A DNA stretch of 40,895 nt from an uncultured Acetobacteraceae bacterium (GCA_937873225.1 CALMVN010000096.1:1-40895); one strand, 5' to 3'. Counted from the first letter of the stretch, positions 1 to 8,687 are shown. The notes: generated from the letters alone by a model not told the origin. Program-made: numbers and translations.

Positions 1-3
1 GGG

Positions 4-1428
4 CTAGAACAGCTGGATGTGGGTCTTGAAGCCGATCAGGGCGGCATCGGGCAGGTTGGCCTGGCCGTTCGGGCGGATGAAGTACTGGAAGTCCGGCGCG
101 AAGGTCACGCCGCGGAACACGTGGATCTGGTAGTTCAGTTCGACGTTGAACACGTGGTTCTGGACGCCCTGTGCACCAGCGAAAGTGCCGAAGTCGCCGC
201 CGCTGATCGGCAGCCCGAACTCTTCCTCCTCGCTCTGGACCTTGCTGAGCTGTGCGGACACGGTCTGGTAGTTGAACAGCACGCCGATGGTGTCGAGCGG
301 TCGCGCCTTCCAGAAGTCGCGGTCGATCGCGGCGATGTTGAACTGGTCCGCGCGTTCAGAGTAGCGCGGGTCGTTGTGGTTGTAGTTGCCGATCAGGATG
401 ATGCCGTCGGTGGCGCCGGGACCCTGGCGGACCAGCATCTGGTCGAACTGCACCCACTCCTGCGAGCCGCCCTTGCGGACTTCCGGAGTAGCGGTCGGCA
501 GCTCCCAGGTCGCGTGGGCGTTGTTCTCGTACATGAAGCCGAGCTTGTAGTGGCCGGGCATCGCGTCGCGGCCGATCTTGGGCTCGTAGCCGACCTCGAC
601 CGGGAAAGCCTCGCCGTCGATGTGCGAGCCGTCGATGTGGAAGCCGGACCGGTAGCCGTTGGTCGCCGAGTAGGTGTTGTCCTCGGTGAAGTAGATGCCG
701 GTCTGCACGTAGACCGACGGGATCGGCCGGATGCGCGGGCGGATCGCCCACTGCGCGTCGGGGTAGGACACGTTGGCGCTGTTGTCGGTGATGCCCTTGG
801 CATTGCCGCACAGCGAGTTGTTCATGAAGTTACAGTTCAGCGGGTTCGAGTCGAAGTCGTTCTCCATCGGGAACCGGCCCGCGGCGAGGTTGACCCGCCC
901 GTGCGCCAGCGTTTCTTCCGCGTAGAAGAACACCAGGTGGATCGCGACGTTGCCGCCGGCGCCGTAGATTTCCTGGGTCTGGTCCAGGGTGTCGCCGAAG
1001 TTCGGGCCGACGTTGATGCCGTAACGGCCGACCGCGATGGCGTGCGTCTCAAGGCCCGGGATCCCGGCCAGCTTGTACCAGTCCTGGTCATATTCCAGGC
1101 CATACTGGCCCGCGTTGCCGGACTCCTGGTGCGGCCCGCTGATGATGCCGTCGAACTCGTTGACGTTGTCCAGCAGCACCGCTGCGCCGTACTGCGACAG
1201 GTACTGGTTCACCTGCGGCACCAGCGCTTCCGGCGCCGGAAGCGGCGCCATGCCGAAATCGGGGCCGGGCACGTGGCTGATCTTCGAGCTGGCGACCAGG
1301 CCCGAGCCCGAGTCGAGCTGGGCGAAGGCCGGGCCCGAGCCGAGCGCGATCACCGCTCCGGCGGTGAGCAGCGCTTGGCGGTGCACACGCCAGGCTGAGC
1401 GGAGCGCCGCCCTGGTTGAACTCGACAT
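4..1428 (-). CDS. oprB: OprB-family carbohydrate-selective porin
   Basis: A 474-residue outer-membrane protein. The N-terminus has a basic start, a hydrophobic stretch and an Ala-rich cleavage site (GPAFA then Q, about residue 36), which is a Sec signal peptide. The mature part is rich in aromatic and alternating residues and ends in Phe, the usual last residue recognised by the BAM complex. OprB porins pass sugars across the outer membrane by diffusion. A GGAGGA ribosome site lies about 8 nt before the ATG, which fixes the start. The gene diverges from a ROK regulator, and a perfect palindrome sits about 60 nt upstream of its start, so sugar-responsive control is plausible. The sugar carried cannot be read from sequence. 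Confidence 0.9.
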   Translation of the reverse strand: MSSSTRAALRSAWRVHRQALLTAGAVIALGSGPAFAQLDSGSGLVASSKISHVPGPDFGMAPLPAPEALVPQVNQYLSQYGAAVLLDNVNEFDGIISGPHQESGNAGQYGLEYDQDWYKLAGIPGLETHAIAVGRYGINVGPNFGDTLDQTQEIYGAGGNVAIHLVFFYAEETLAHGRVNLAAGRFPMENDFDSNPLNCNFMNNSLCGNAKGITDNSANVSYPDAQWAIRPRIRPIPSVYVQTGIYFTEDNTYSATNGYRSGFHIDGSHIDGEAFPVEVGYEPKIGRDAMPGHYKLGFMYENNAHATWELPTATPEVRKGGSQEWVQFDQMLVRQGPGATDGIILIGNYNHNDPRYSERADQFNIAAIDRDFWKARPLDTIGVLFNYQTVSAQLSKVQSEEEEFGLPISGGDFGTFAGAQGVQNHVFNVELNYQIHVFRGVTFAPDFQYFIRPNGQANLPDAALIGFKTHIQLF

Positions 1429-1485
1429 GATGTTCCTCCGAACGCTTTTTGATTCTTCCCCAGCATCCGCATCTACCGTGGCGGT

Positions 1486-1503
1486 TCTGCCACAGTTGGC
1501 AGA
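1486..1503. promoter_or_regulatory. Perfect palindrome in the oprB/ROK divergent region, candidate operator
   Basis: TCTGCCA, four bases (CAGT), then TGGCAGA: both 7-base arms match perfectly. It lies 58-75 nt upstream of the oprB start and about 180-230 nt upstream of the ROK regulator, in the 243-nt divergent intergenic stretch, which is visibly richer in A/T than its surroundings. ROK repressors bind dyad-symmetric sites as dimers, so this is a reasonable operator for the neighbouring regulator. That link is inference. Confidence 0.45.
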
Positions 1504-1722
1504 TTAGTAACAGGCACCGGTTGACCCTGACCGTGGGGCAAGGATTATCCGAACACGTTACGCCGTCGCGGCTGACGAAATTGCTGCCACCTAACTCCTA
1601 CGAAACGCGGATCACGTCAAGTCGATTAATTCACTCTGACTAAACAAATCGCTTTCGCCGGCACCGCTTAGATGCCATCAAACGCCATGACCGGGCGCAG
1701 AACCGGTGAGCGAGCGTCCTTG

Positions 1723-2949
1723 ATGAGCAGGCAGTCTCCACCCGTCGCGACCGGTCAGGGCAGCAACTCCACGGCTGTGCGGCAGCTCAACGAGCGCCGG
1801 CTGCTGACCGTGCTGCGCCGACTCGGCGAGACCTCCAGGCCCGACCTCGCCAGGCAGCTCAACCTCACCCAGAACACGGTCGGCCAGATCGTCCAGTCGC
1901 TCGAGCAGCAGGGGCTGATCACCAGCACCGGGCGGCGCATGGGACAGCGCGGCCAGCCCGCCACCATGCTTCGCCTCGACTCCGCCGGCGCCTATTCCGT
2001 CGGCATCAAGCTGGGACGCCGCTCGATCGACGCGCTGCTGATCGACTTCACCGGCACCGTGCTCAAGAGCCGGCGCTTCGAGCGACTCGACCCCGAGCCG
2101 CCCGACGCGATGCAGCTGGCGCTGCGCGGCATCAGGGAGCTCCGGCGCGCCCTGTCCCCGTCACGGCGCGGCCGCCTGGTGGGCGTGGGCCTGGCGCTGC
2201 CGGTCCCCCTCCAGGCCCGTCCGTCGGACGCGCAGGCGTCCGGCTTCCAGCAGGCCTGGAACTCGGTCGACGTCGCGGAACAGCTTCGCGCCAACCTGGA
2301 CGTCCCGGTGTTCCACGAGAACCACGGCACCGCCGTCGCCCTGGCCGAGCTGTTCTGCGGCCACGGCCGGGAGCTGGACGACTTCCTTTGCGTCTACATC
2401 AACAGCTCGATCAGCGGCGGCATCGTGCTGGACGGCGACACCCGGCACGGCGTGCACGGCCAGGCGGGCAGCATGCAGGCGATCCCGGTGCCGCCCGCGT
2501 CCCGGACATCCTCCGGCGGCGCCGGCGCGGCGGACGGCACCAGCCTGTTCGGGCGCGCCTCCGGCTCCGCCCTGATCGGCCACCTGCGCGCCAACGGCAT
2601 CGGCATCACCCGCGTCGGCGAGCTTCACGCGGTCATGCGCAGCCACGAGGCGCTGGTGTCGGATTGGCTGCAGGATTGCGCTGAGGCGCTCGTGGTGCCG
2701 CTGCTGACCATGGCGGGCCTGCTCGACGTCCAGGCGATCGTCCTGGACGGCAACCTGCCCCGCGCGCTGATCGAGGCGCTGCTGGAGCGCCTGGCGATCC
2801 TGCTCGGACAGGGGCAGACCGCGCACCCGATCGAGCTGCGGCTCGGCAGCATCGGCAACCAGGCGGCCGCCCTGGGAGCGGCGTTCCTGCCGTTGCACTC
2901 GCGACACGGCCAGGCGAGCTCCGCCGCGACCACCCCTGCCTCCGGCTGA
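1723..2949 (+). CDS. ROK-family transcriptional regulator
   Basis: About 408 residues. Residues near 20-80 form a winged helix-turn-helix (DLARQLNLTQNTVGQIVQSL), followed by a ROK sugar-sensing domain. The ATP-binding DxGGT motif of ROK kinases and the CxCG zinc site are both missing: the matching segments read VGIKLGRR and AGSMQAIPV. It is therefore expected to be a regulator without kinase activity. An odd Gly/Ala/Ser-rich insert (TSSGGAGAADGTS) sits where the zinc loop would be. In-frame ATGs also exist at 1672 and 1687; none has a clear ribosome site. I chose 1723 because it gives the usual short lead-in to the HTH. It is divergent from the OprB porin, which is its likely target. Confidence 0.85.
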   Translation: MSRQSPPVATGQGSNSTAVRQLNERRLLTVLRRLGETSRPDLARQLNLTQNTVGQIVQSLEQQGLITSTGRRMGQRGQPATMLRLDSAGAYSVGIKLGRRSIDALLIDFTGTVLKSRRFERLDPEPPDAMQLALRGIRELRRALSPSRRGRLVGVGLALPVPLQARPSDAQASGFQQAWNSVDVAEQLRANLDVPVFHENHGTAVALAELFCGHGRELDDFLCVYINSSISGGIVLDGDTRHGVHGQAGSMQAIPVPPASRTSSGGAGAADGTSLFGRASGSALIGHLRANGIGITRVGELHAVMRSHEALVSDWLQDCAEALVVPLLTMAGLLDVQAIVLDGNLPRALIEALLERLAILLGQGQTAHPIELRLGSIGNQAAALGAAFLPLHSRHGQASSAATTPASG

Positions 2950-3061
2950 GGGAACGGGACCTGCCGGAGGGTTCACGGAGGCGGCACCCGACGGCCCGTG
3001 CCTTGACCGGGACGGTGCCTGCGCCCTAATCCCGTCCGCGCAGAGCAGCGGGGGCCGCACC

Positions 3062-3235
3062 ATGCAGAACATCATCCGGCGGCCGCTTGCGATCCTGGCC
3101 TGCCTGGCCGCCCTCGGTGCCGCGGCCCTGCCTCTCGCCGCCTGCTCCTCCGGCTATGACGGGCCGATCACCAACGAGGCGCCGCACGACGACTCGCAGG
3201 GCCCGCCGCTCCTGACCAACGGCTTCGCCCCGTAA
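3062..3235 (+). CDS. Very small lipoprotein, unknown function
   Basis: A 57-residue product. The N-terminus is basic (RR at 6-7), then a hydrophobic run ends in the lipobox LAAC with Cys28 as the lipidated residue. The mature part is only 30 residues, acidic and Pro-rich, with no recognised domain. A GGGGG tract 6-10 nt before the ATG may serve as ribosome site, and a strong inverted repeat follows the stop codon within a few bases. The signal peptide, start and terminator together make a real gene likely. The function is unknown. Confidence 0.6.
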   Translation: MQNIIRRPLAILACLAALGAAALPLAACSSGYDGPITNEAPHDDSQGPPLLTNGFAP

Positions 3236-3238
3236 TGT

Positions 3239-3276
3239 CCTGCCCCTGACCTTCGGATATGAATTCCAGGGGCAGG
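3239..3276. terminator. Perfect 10-bp inverted repeat, likely bidirectional terminator
   Basis: CCTGCCCCTG at 3239-3248 pairs exactly with CAGGGGCAGG at 3267-3276 across an 18-nt loop. It lies just after the small lipoprotein stop and before the convergent reductase end, where a shared terminator is expected. There is no T-run, so it could instead be a pause or processing structure. Confidence 0.5.
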
Positions 3277-3360
3277 CAGGCCGCTATCCTGCTGAAAGGC
3301 AGCCGGTTCACGTCCACCGGCCGCGGTCCGGCTCGTCGTTCCGGCAGGCAGCCTTGGCGG

Positions 3361-4320
3361 TCAGGCGACCACGCCTGATCCGGTGATGCCCTGGCCGATC
3401 CCGCCGGCGCCCGCCCGGCCCGGCGCGCCGCCGCGGGCCGAGGGCCGCCCCGCAGCCGCGCGCGCCCGTCGCGCCATCGCCGCGAAGGCCCGCCCGCTTT
3501 CGCCGCGCGCGACCGTGGCCAGCAGCCGGTCGCGCACCAGCGATCCCATCGGCATCGGCACTCCCAGCGCGTCGCCGGCTTGCAGCAGCAGCGCCGTGTC
3601 CTTGGCCGCCAGGGTGACCGAGCCGCCCGGCGGCTCGAACGCCTGGTCGACGATGAGCCGCCCGTAGTTCCTGTGCACCGGCGCGTCGAAGAAGCTGTTG
3701 GTCAGGACCTCGAACACCGCTTCCGGCGCCACGCCGCCCTTGTCGTTGAGCGCGAACACTTCCGCCATCTGCTCGATGGTCGAGAAGATCAGGAAGTTCA
3801 GCGACAGCTTGAGGAGGTTGGACTGCGACGGGTCCGTGCCGAGGACGAAAACCCGCTGCCCCATCGCGTCCAGCGCCGGACGCACCCGCGCCGACGCTTC
3901 CGCCTCGCCCGCCAGCACCACGAACAGCTTGCCCGACGCCGCCGCTGGCGGCCGCCCCAGCACGGTGGCCGACAGGTAGCCCTGGCCGCGCGCGCCGTGC
4001 GCCTCCGCCAGGCGGCGCGACAGCGCCACCGAGATCGTGCTGCTCGACACGTGCGTGGCGCCGGACGCCAGCCCCTCCGCGATCCCGTCCTTCCCCAGGG
4101 TCAGCGCCTCCACCGCGTCGTCGTCCGCCAGCATGCTGAACACGAACTCCGCGTCGCGGGCGGCGTCGGCCGGGCTTTCCGCCGGCCTGGCGCCGGCCTC
4201 GATCAGGGGCGCCGCGCGCGACGCGGTGCGGTTGAACACGCTGACGGGATGCCCGGCGTCGAGCAGCCGGCGCGCCATGCCGACGCCCATCGGTCCGAGC
4301 CCAACGAAACCCAGCTTCAT
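3361..4320 (-). CDS. NAD(P)-dependent beta-hydroxyacid dehydrogenase family oxidoreductase
   Basis: 319 residues, the usual length of the 3-hydroxyisobutyrate / tartronate-semialdehyde / glyoxylate reductase family. Residues 4-14 hold the Rossmann dinucleotide site GFVGLGPMGVG. The catalytic Lys is probably K171 in NLLKLSLNFL, with the partner Asn at 175, and the C-terminal KDTALLLQAG motif is present. The substrate loop reads SATVLGRPPAAASGKL instead of the common DAPVSGG form, resembling the GLYR1-like branch that reduces small semialdehydes. The exact substrate is not assignable. A GGGAGGA ribosome site about 8 nt before the ATG fixes the start. The last 40 residues are unusually Ala/Gly/Arg-rich. 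Confidence 0.85.
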   Translation of the reverse strand: MKLGFVGLGPMGVGMARRLLDAGHPVSVFNRTASRAAPLIEAGARPAESPADAARDAEFVFSMLADDDAVEALTLGKDGIAEGLASGATHVSSSTISVALSRRLAEAHGARGQGYLSATVLGRPPAAASGKLFVVLAGEAEASARVRPALDAMGQRVFVLGTDPSQSNLLKLSLNFLIFSTIEQMAEVFALNDKGGVAPEAVFEVLTNSFFDAPVHRNYGRLIVDQAFEPPGGSVTLAAKDTALLLQAGDALGVPMPMGSLVRDRLLATVARGESGRAFAAMARRARAAAGRPSARGGAPGRAGAGGIGQGITGSGVVA

Positions 4321-4998
4321 GCGGATCCTCCCTGCGATGCGTCAGAACCTGCACGTCGTGCCGGCGCGCATGACCCGGCGGACGGAAGCGGCTGCCTGGC
4401 CTTCACCGTGCGGTTCGGGTGAAGCCGGACCCGCCGGCCGGAACCGTGCGGCCGCCCGGTTGAACAACGCCGGAGGAACCGCGTCGGACGGATCACCATC
4501 CCGCGGGTCGGCTCCGTGATCCCGATCCGCGGTGCACCCGAGTCGCATTCCGCGCGCCCGTGGTCCGCAGGGGCGTGCGCGTGCTCGGCGGCACGTTGCA
4601 GACCTTCGTCGCTTCACGGGGCTGAAGCGCGACCACCCCGAGGAAGAGCTGCTGGTCCGTGCGGAGCGGGCGAGAACGGAATACGACGGGATCCTCGGTC
4701 AGCTGGAGTCTGCTGTCGAGATCCCTGTCCGGCGCAAACGCCTCCCGTGCCCCCGTGACGCCGCTGCCCACAGCAAGCATCAGGCATGCTTGTTGAAGTC
4801 CTGATTATTATGTTCCAGAAAGCTCCAAAAAACGAGACAGTCTTACTAGACGGAGCTGTGGACAAAAAGCAGATCAGGTAGATTTTCTTCTTGAGCAGTG
4901 CCTGCTTCTTACAGTAATTGCCGTTCCAGGCGTGCCCTGTGCCCCTGGGCCAGCCGAGCTTGGCCGTTCGTGCACAATCGTTGAAGCGGAAAGAACCG
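4321..4998. other. Long intergenic region with no convincing gene
   Basis: 678 bases between the reductase (leftward) and the heptosyltransferase (rightward). Short open frames occur on both strands. One plus-strand frame near 4600-4760 has a helical, charged look (EEELLVRAERARTEY) but no ribosome site, recognised family or clear boundaries; it may be a gene remnant. The last 150 bases are A/T-richer, as expected for the promoter of the glycosylation operon, with a weak TTCTTG-16-TACAGT candidate near 4890-4915. Confidence 0.4.
4771..4795. repeat. 10-bp hairpin upstream of the heptosyltransferase
   Basis: CAGCAAGCAT at 4771-4780 pairs with ATGCTTGTTG at 4786-4795, with one G-T wobble and a 5-base loop. 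It lies about 200 nt upstream of the heptosyltransferase start, at the edge of an A/T-rich stretch. It could be a terminator remnant or an operator. Confidence 0.4.
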
Positions 4999-6357
4999 AT
5001 GGACCAGGCGGTCAGCCTTGAGGCAGATGCCGTCGACGTTGATCACCCTTCCGATGTCGGCTGGACGGTGTCCGAAGCGACCGCGACCCCGGCGGCGCCG
5101 GAAGTCGCCGTTCCCGGCACGGCGGGTGGTGTCGCGCCGGGCGAGAAGCACGCTTACCCGCCGGCGGCGTCGCGGCCGACGCAAGCCGGACCGTGCGGCA
5201 TACGCTTCGACTTCAACATCGGCGCCCGGGTGACGCTGCCGGCGGCCTCGCAACCCTGGCAGGCGACGCTGCGCGACCTCGACACCGGCAACGTCCTGTT
5301 CGAGACCGAGATCGCGCAGGGCGGCTTCATGAGCTCCAAGCGCTTCTTCGTGCGCTTCGGGATCGAGATCCGGCAGGAGGGCCGGCTCGTCTTCGAGCAT
5401 CGCTTCGACGCGCGCGGGCAGGACGTGCTGGTGCAGTTCCCGGTCGGCACGCTCGGCGACATCCTGGCCTGGTTTCCCTATGCGGTGAAGTTCCGGGAGC
5501 GCAACGGCTGCCGGCTCACCTGCGCCATGTCCGGGCTGATCATCCCGCTGCTGCGCGACGCCTATCCCGAGATCCGCTTCGTGACCCATGCGGAGGTGGT
5601 CGAGGGGCAGCTCGCCGACACCTTCTACGCCACCTACTCGATGGGGCTGTTCTTCGACGACGCCGACTGCAACTGGCAGCCGACCGACTTCCGGCATGTC
5701 GGCCTGCACCGCACCGCGGGCTACATCCTCGGCGTCGATCCGGCCGAGCGGAAGCCGGCGCTCGCGCTGCCCGACGAAAGCCGGCCGATCGACGAGCCCT
5801 ATGTCTGCATCGCCGTGCAGGCCTCCACCCAGAGCAAGTACTGGAACAACCCGACCGGCTGGCGCGACGTGGTCGCCTTTCTCAGGACGCGCGGCTTCCG
5901 GGTGGTCTGCATCGACCAGAAGCCGGTGCACGGTGCCGGCCTGGTGTGGAACCACATCCCGCACGGCGCCGAGGACCAGACCGGCGACCGCCCGCTCGCC
6001 GAGCGGGCGCGCTGGCTGCGGCACGCGTCCGCCTTCATCGGGCTTTCCTCCGGCCTCGCCTGGCTTGCCTGGGCGGCCGGCGCCCCGGTCGTGATGATCT
6101 CGGGCTTCACCCATCCGAGCAACGAGTTCGACACGCCCCACCGGGTGATCAACTGGCACACCTGCAACTCCTGCTGGAACGACGTCCGCCACCGCTTCGA
6201 CCACCACGACTTCCTGTGGTGCCCGCGCCACGCCAACACGCCGCGCCAGTTCGAGTGCACGAGGCTCATCACCGCGGACCACGTCACCAGGATGCTCGAA
6301 GCCATCCCGCAGCTGTCGGGTGCGGACGGCTCCGCATCCTCCCTCCGTCACTCCTAA
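4999..6357 (+). CDS. Autotransporter strand-loop-strand O-heptosyltransferase (TibC/Aah type)
   Basis: 452 residues. Family members such as TibC and Aah transfer heptose from ADP-heptose onto Ser/Thr of strand-loop-strand repeats in the cytoplasm before export. The region around residues 147-160 carries the signature PVGTLGDILAWFPY; Asp154 is the candidate catalytic base. A Cys4 pattern typical of the TibC iron finger is complete: Cys389, Cys392, Cys408 and Cys420 (C-x2-C-x15-C-x11-C), within CNSCWND and FLWCP. The first about 60 residues are acidic and low-complexity. I chose ATG 4999; a TTG 81 nt upstream is in frame. The next gene begins 19 nt after its stop and encodes the expected repeat substrate, so the two form an operon. 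Confidence 0.85.
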   Translation: MDQAVSLEADAVDVDHPSDVGWTVSEATATPAAPEVAVPGTAGGVAPGEKHAYPPAASRPTQAGPCGIRFDFNIGARVTLPAASQPWQATLRDLDTGNVLFETEIAQGGFMSSKRFFVRFGIEIRQEGRLVFEHRFDARGQDVLVQFPVGTLGDILAWFPYAVKFRERNGCRLTCAMSGLIIPLLRDAYPEIRFVTHAEVVEGQLADTFYATYSMGLFFDDADCNWQPTDFRHVGLHRTAGYILGVDPAERKPALALPDESRPIDEPYVCIAVQASTQSKYWNNPTGWRDVVAFLRTRGFRVVCIDQKPVHGAGLVWNHIPHGAEDQTGDRPLAERARWLRHASAFIGLSSGLAWLAWAAGAPVVMISGFTHPSNEFDTPHRVINWHTCNSCWNDVRHRFDHHDFLWCPRHANTPRQFECTRLITADHVTRMLEAIPQLSGADGSASSLRHS

Positions 6358-6376
6358 CTGAAAGGAAAGCGCCTTC

Positions 6377-8431
6377 ATGGCCACCACCACCATCAGTTCC
6401 GGCGTCACCTCGTCCGGCCTCACGATCTCGGGCGCCAGCACGCTCGTCGTTCTGAGCGGGGGCATCGTCAGCGCGAGCAAGGTCGTCTCCGGCGGCACCG
6501 AAACGATCTCGAGCGGTGGCAAGTCCTACAACGACGTCATCAGCGGCCTGTTCGGCACCAAGAGCGCCACCCAGAACGTCTACGGCATCGCCAGCGGCGC
6601 GATCCTCAGCAGCGGCGCCGTGCAGAACGTCCTGGCCGGCGGCACCGTCTACGGCGCCGATCTCCTGGCCGGCAGCACCCAGACCGTTTCCTCCGGCGGC
6701 ACGGCCTACAACGACATCGTCGCCGGCGGCCGCGAGAACGTGTCCTCGGGCGGTGCGGACGTGTCCGCCACCGTGCAGAGCGGCAACATCATGTGGATCT
6801 ATGCCGACGCCACCGGCAGCGGCGAGATCGTGAGCGGCGGGGCGAACTCGACCGCTGAGATCTCCAACCAGGGCACCACCACCAACGTGTCCGTCTACGT
6901 CAGCGGCTCCGAGGTAGTCTCCTCCGGCGGCGTCGCCAACACGACGCACGTGTTCAACGGCGGCGCCCTCATCGTGTCCGGCGGCGGCAGCGCCGCCGGG
7001 ACGGTCATCTCCAGCGGCGGCACCGAGACGGTGTCGTCCGGCGGCATCGAGACCGGCAGCATCGTCAGCAGCGGCGGCGACGAGGTGATCGCCACCGGCG
7101 GCAAGGTGAGCGGCGCCACCATCGACGGCGGCACGCTGGAGCTCCAGTCCGGAGCTATCGTGTCGGGCGCTATCACCTTCGGCACGGTTGTCGGCACGTT
7201 GCAGGTCGACGGCACCACGATGCCCACCAACGTGATCAGCGGCTTCTCGGTGGTCGGGGACGCGGTCGTGCTGGACGGCGTCAGCTACAACACGTCCGAA
7301 ACCCTGGCCGTGTCGGGCAACACGGTCACGGTCACCAACGGCCACACGGCCTACGCCCTCGACATCGCCGGCGCCACCACCACCCATCTGCAGCTGGTCA
7401 ACGACGGCGGCCTCCTCGAGGTGGAGTACGTCGCCTGCTTCCTGCGCGGCACGCACATCGCCACCCCGGCCGGCGAGCGGCGCATCGAGGATCTGGCCGC
7501 GGGCGACGCCGTGACGGTGCTGGAGGACGGGGCGACGCGGCAGCACCCGATCCGCTGGATCGGCCAGCGCGCCGTGCGCAGCGTCGACTTCGCCGAGCCG
7601 GATGAGGCGTATCCGGTGCGGATCCGCCGCCACGCCTTCGGCGAGAACGTGCCGCACCGCGACCTGCTGGTCACGCCGGAACACTGCGTCCTGGTCGAGG
7701 GCCGCCTGATCCCGGCGCGCATGCTGGTGAACGGCCGCTCGATCGTGCTGGACCGCGGCATCCCCGAGTACGAGTTCTTCCACATCGAGCTGGACCGGCA
7801 CGGCATCCTGCTGTCGGAAGGCCTCGCCACCGAAAGCTACCTCGACGGGGGCAACCGGCACGTCTTCGCGTCGGCCGACATGGCATCGGCGCCGCTCCCG
7901 CCGTCGCCCGCGCCGGTGATGGCGGCGCCGCTCGCCACCGACCGGGACACGGTGGAGCCGGTGTGGCGCCGGCTTGACGAGCGGGCCGTGCAGCTGGGCC
8001 TGGACGAGCAGGCGCCGGCCTGCGCCGGGCGGACGCAGGAGCCCGACCTCCGGCTGCTTCTGGACAACGGCGAGCAGCTGCGTCCCGACTGGTTCACGGA
8101 GGCGCGCCTGCGCTTCTGGATCCCGCGCGACCGCCAGCCGGTGCAACTGTTGTCGCGCGCTGCGGCGCCCGCGGGAATGATCGGGCCGTTCGTGGATGAC
8201 CGGCGCCGGCTCGGCGTGCTGGTGGAGCAACTGGTGCTGTGGCACGGCCTCGCGGAAACCGTGCACGAGGCGGAGGCACTGGGCGGCACGGGCTGGCATG
8301 ATCTCGAGAACGGGGCACGCTGGACCAACGGCGCGGCGGAGCTTTCCTTGCCGTGCGCAGCCAACGGCGAGACCTTTCTCGACGTGAGGCTGCGGTCGAC
8401 CGCCGTCTACCCGCTCGCCATCGTCGCCTGA
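6377..8431 (+). CDS. Strand-loop-strand repeat protein with C-terminal Hint domain
   Basis: 684 residues. Residues 1 to about 265 are tandem AIDA-type passenger repeats of about 19 residues around the core SSGGTxxN/VxSGG, dense in Ser, Thr and Gly: presumed heptose acceptors. A linker leads to a Hint_2-type domain starting at Cys354 (ACFLRGTHI), with the internal TPEH motif and the segment FFHIELDRHGILLSEGL, ending near LDGGNRHVFA (about 495). A further 190-residue C-terminal domain of unknown role follows. There is no Sec signal peptide, no beta-barrel and no C-terminal Phe, so it is not a classical autotransporter; its export route is unknown. AAGGAAAG precedes the ATG. Co-transcription with the heptosyltransferase is very likely. 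Confidence 0.85.
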   Translation: MATTTISSGVTSSGLTISGASTLVVLSGGIVSASKVVSGGTETISSGGKSYNDVISGLFGTKSATQNVYGIASGAILSSGAVQNVLAGGTVYGADLLAGSTQTVSSGGTAYNDIVAGGRENVSSGGADVSATVQSGNIMWIYADATGSGEIVSGGANSTAEISNQGTTTNVSVYVSGSEVVSSGGVANTTHVFNGGALIVSGGGSAAGTVISSGGTETVSSGGIETGSIVSSGGDEVIATGGKVSGATIDGGTLELQSGAIVSGAITFGTVVGTLQVDGTTMPTNVISGFSVVGDAVVLDGVSYNTSETLAVSGNTVTVTNGHTAYALDIAGATTTHLQLVNDGGLLEVEYVACFLRGTHIATPAGERRIEDLAAGDAVTVLEDGATRQHPIRWIGQRAVRSVDFAEPDEAYPVRIRRHAFGENVPHRDLLVTPEHCVLVEGRLIPARMLVNGRSIVLDRGIPEYEFFHIELDRHGILLSEGLATESYLDGGNRHVFASADMASAPLPPSPAPVMAAPLATDRDTVEPVWRRLDERAVQLGLDEQAPACAGRTQEPDLRLLLDNGEQLRPDWFTEARLRFWIPRDRQPVQLLSRAAAPAGMIGPFVDDRRRLGVLVEQLVLWHGLAETVHEAEALGGTGWHDLENGARWTNGAAELSLPCAANGETFLDVRLRSTAVYPLAIVA

Positions 8432-8583
8432 GGCGACATGGCTTGAGGCGTGGGGCCTGAAGCGTCCGGGTGTCGTGCGGGACCGCGCGACGCCCGTCCC
8501 GCGAAGGGCTCGGGAACGCGGCGAAGCACGACGTCCTGCGTGCTGCCCGCGGCAAGGGCGGCCCGTAGGGTTCCGGGCGATGC

Positions 8584-8627
8584 CTGGAGCATGATCCGAT
8601 CACCCAGGTTTACGGATCGTGCTCCAG
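8584..8627. repeat. 15-bp inverted repeat (GGAGCATGATCC family), possible terminator
   Basis: CTGGAGCATGATCCG (8584-8598) pairs with CGGATCGTGCTCCAG (8613-8627), with one G-T wobble and a 14-base loop. It sits between the convergent Hint-protein and MFS genes. The GAGCATGATCCG core resembles a dispersed palindromic repeat I know from alphaproteobacterial genomes. There is no T-run. It may act as a shared terminator. Confidence 0.5.
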
Positions 8628-8687
8628 CCCGGTGTTCAGGCGAGCATCTTCATCCGATCGACCGGCCCGGTTCGGTCCGATGATGCG

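Noticed and set aside
19-1398. Long plus-strand frame opposite the porin
   Set aside because: Mirror of a GC-rich gene; the minus strand has the signal peptide, ribosome site and porin C-terminus.
4493-4804. Overlapping small frames on both strands upstream of the heptosyltransferase
   Set aside because: No ribosome sites, no recognised families and mutual overlap; a decayed gene is possible but not shown.
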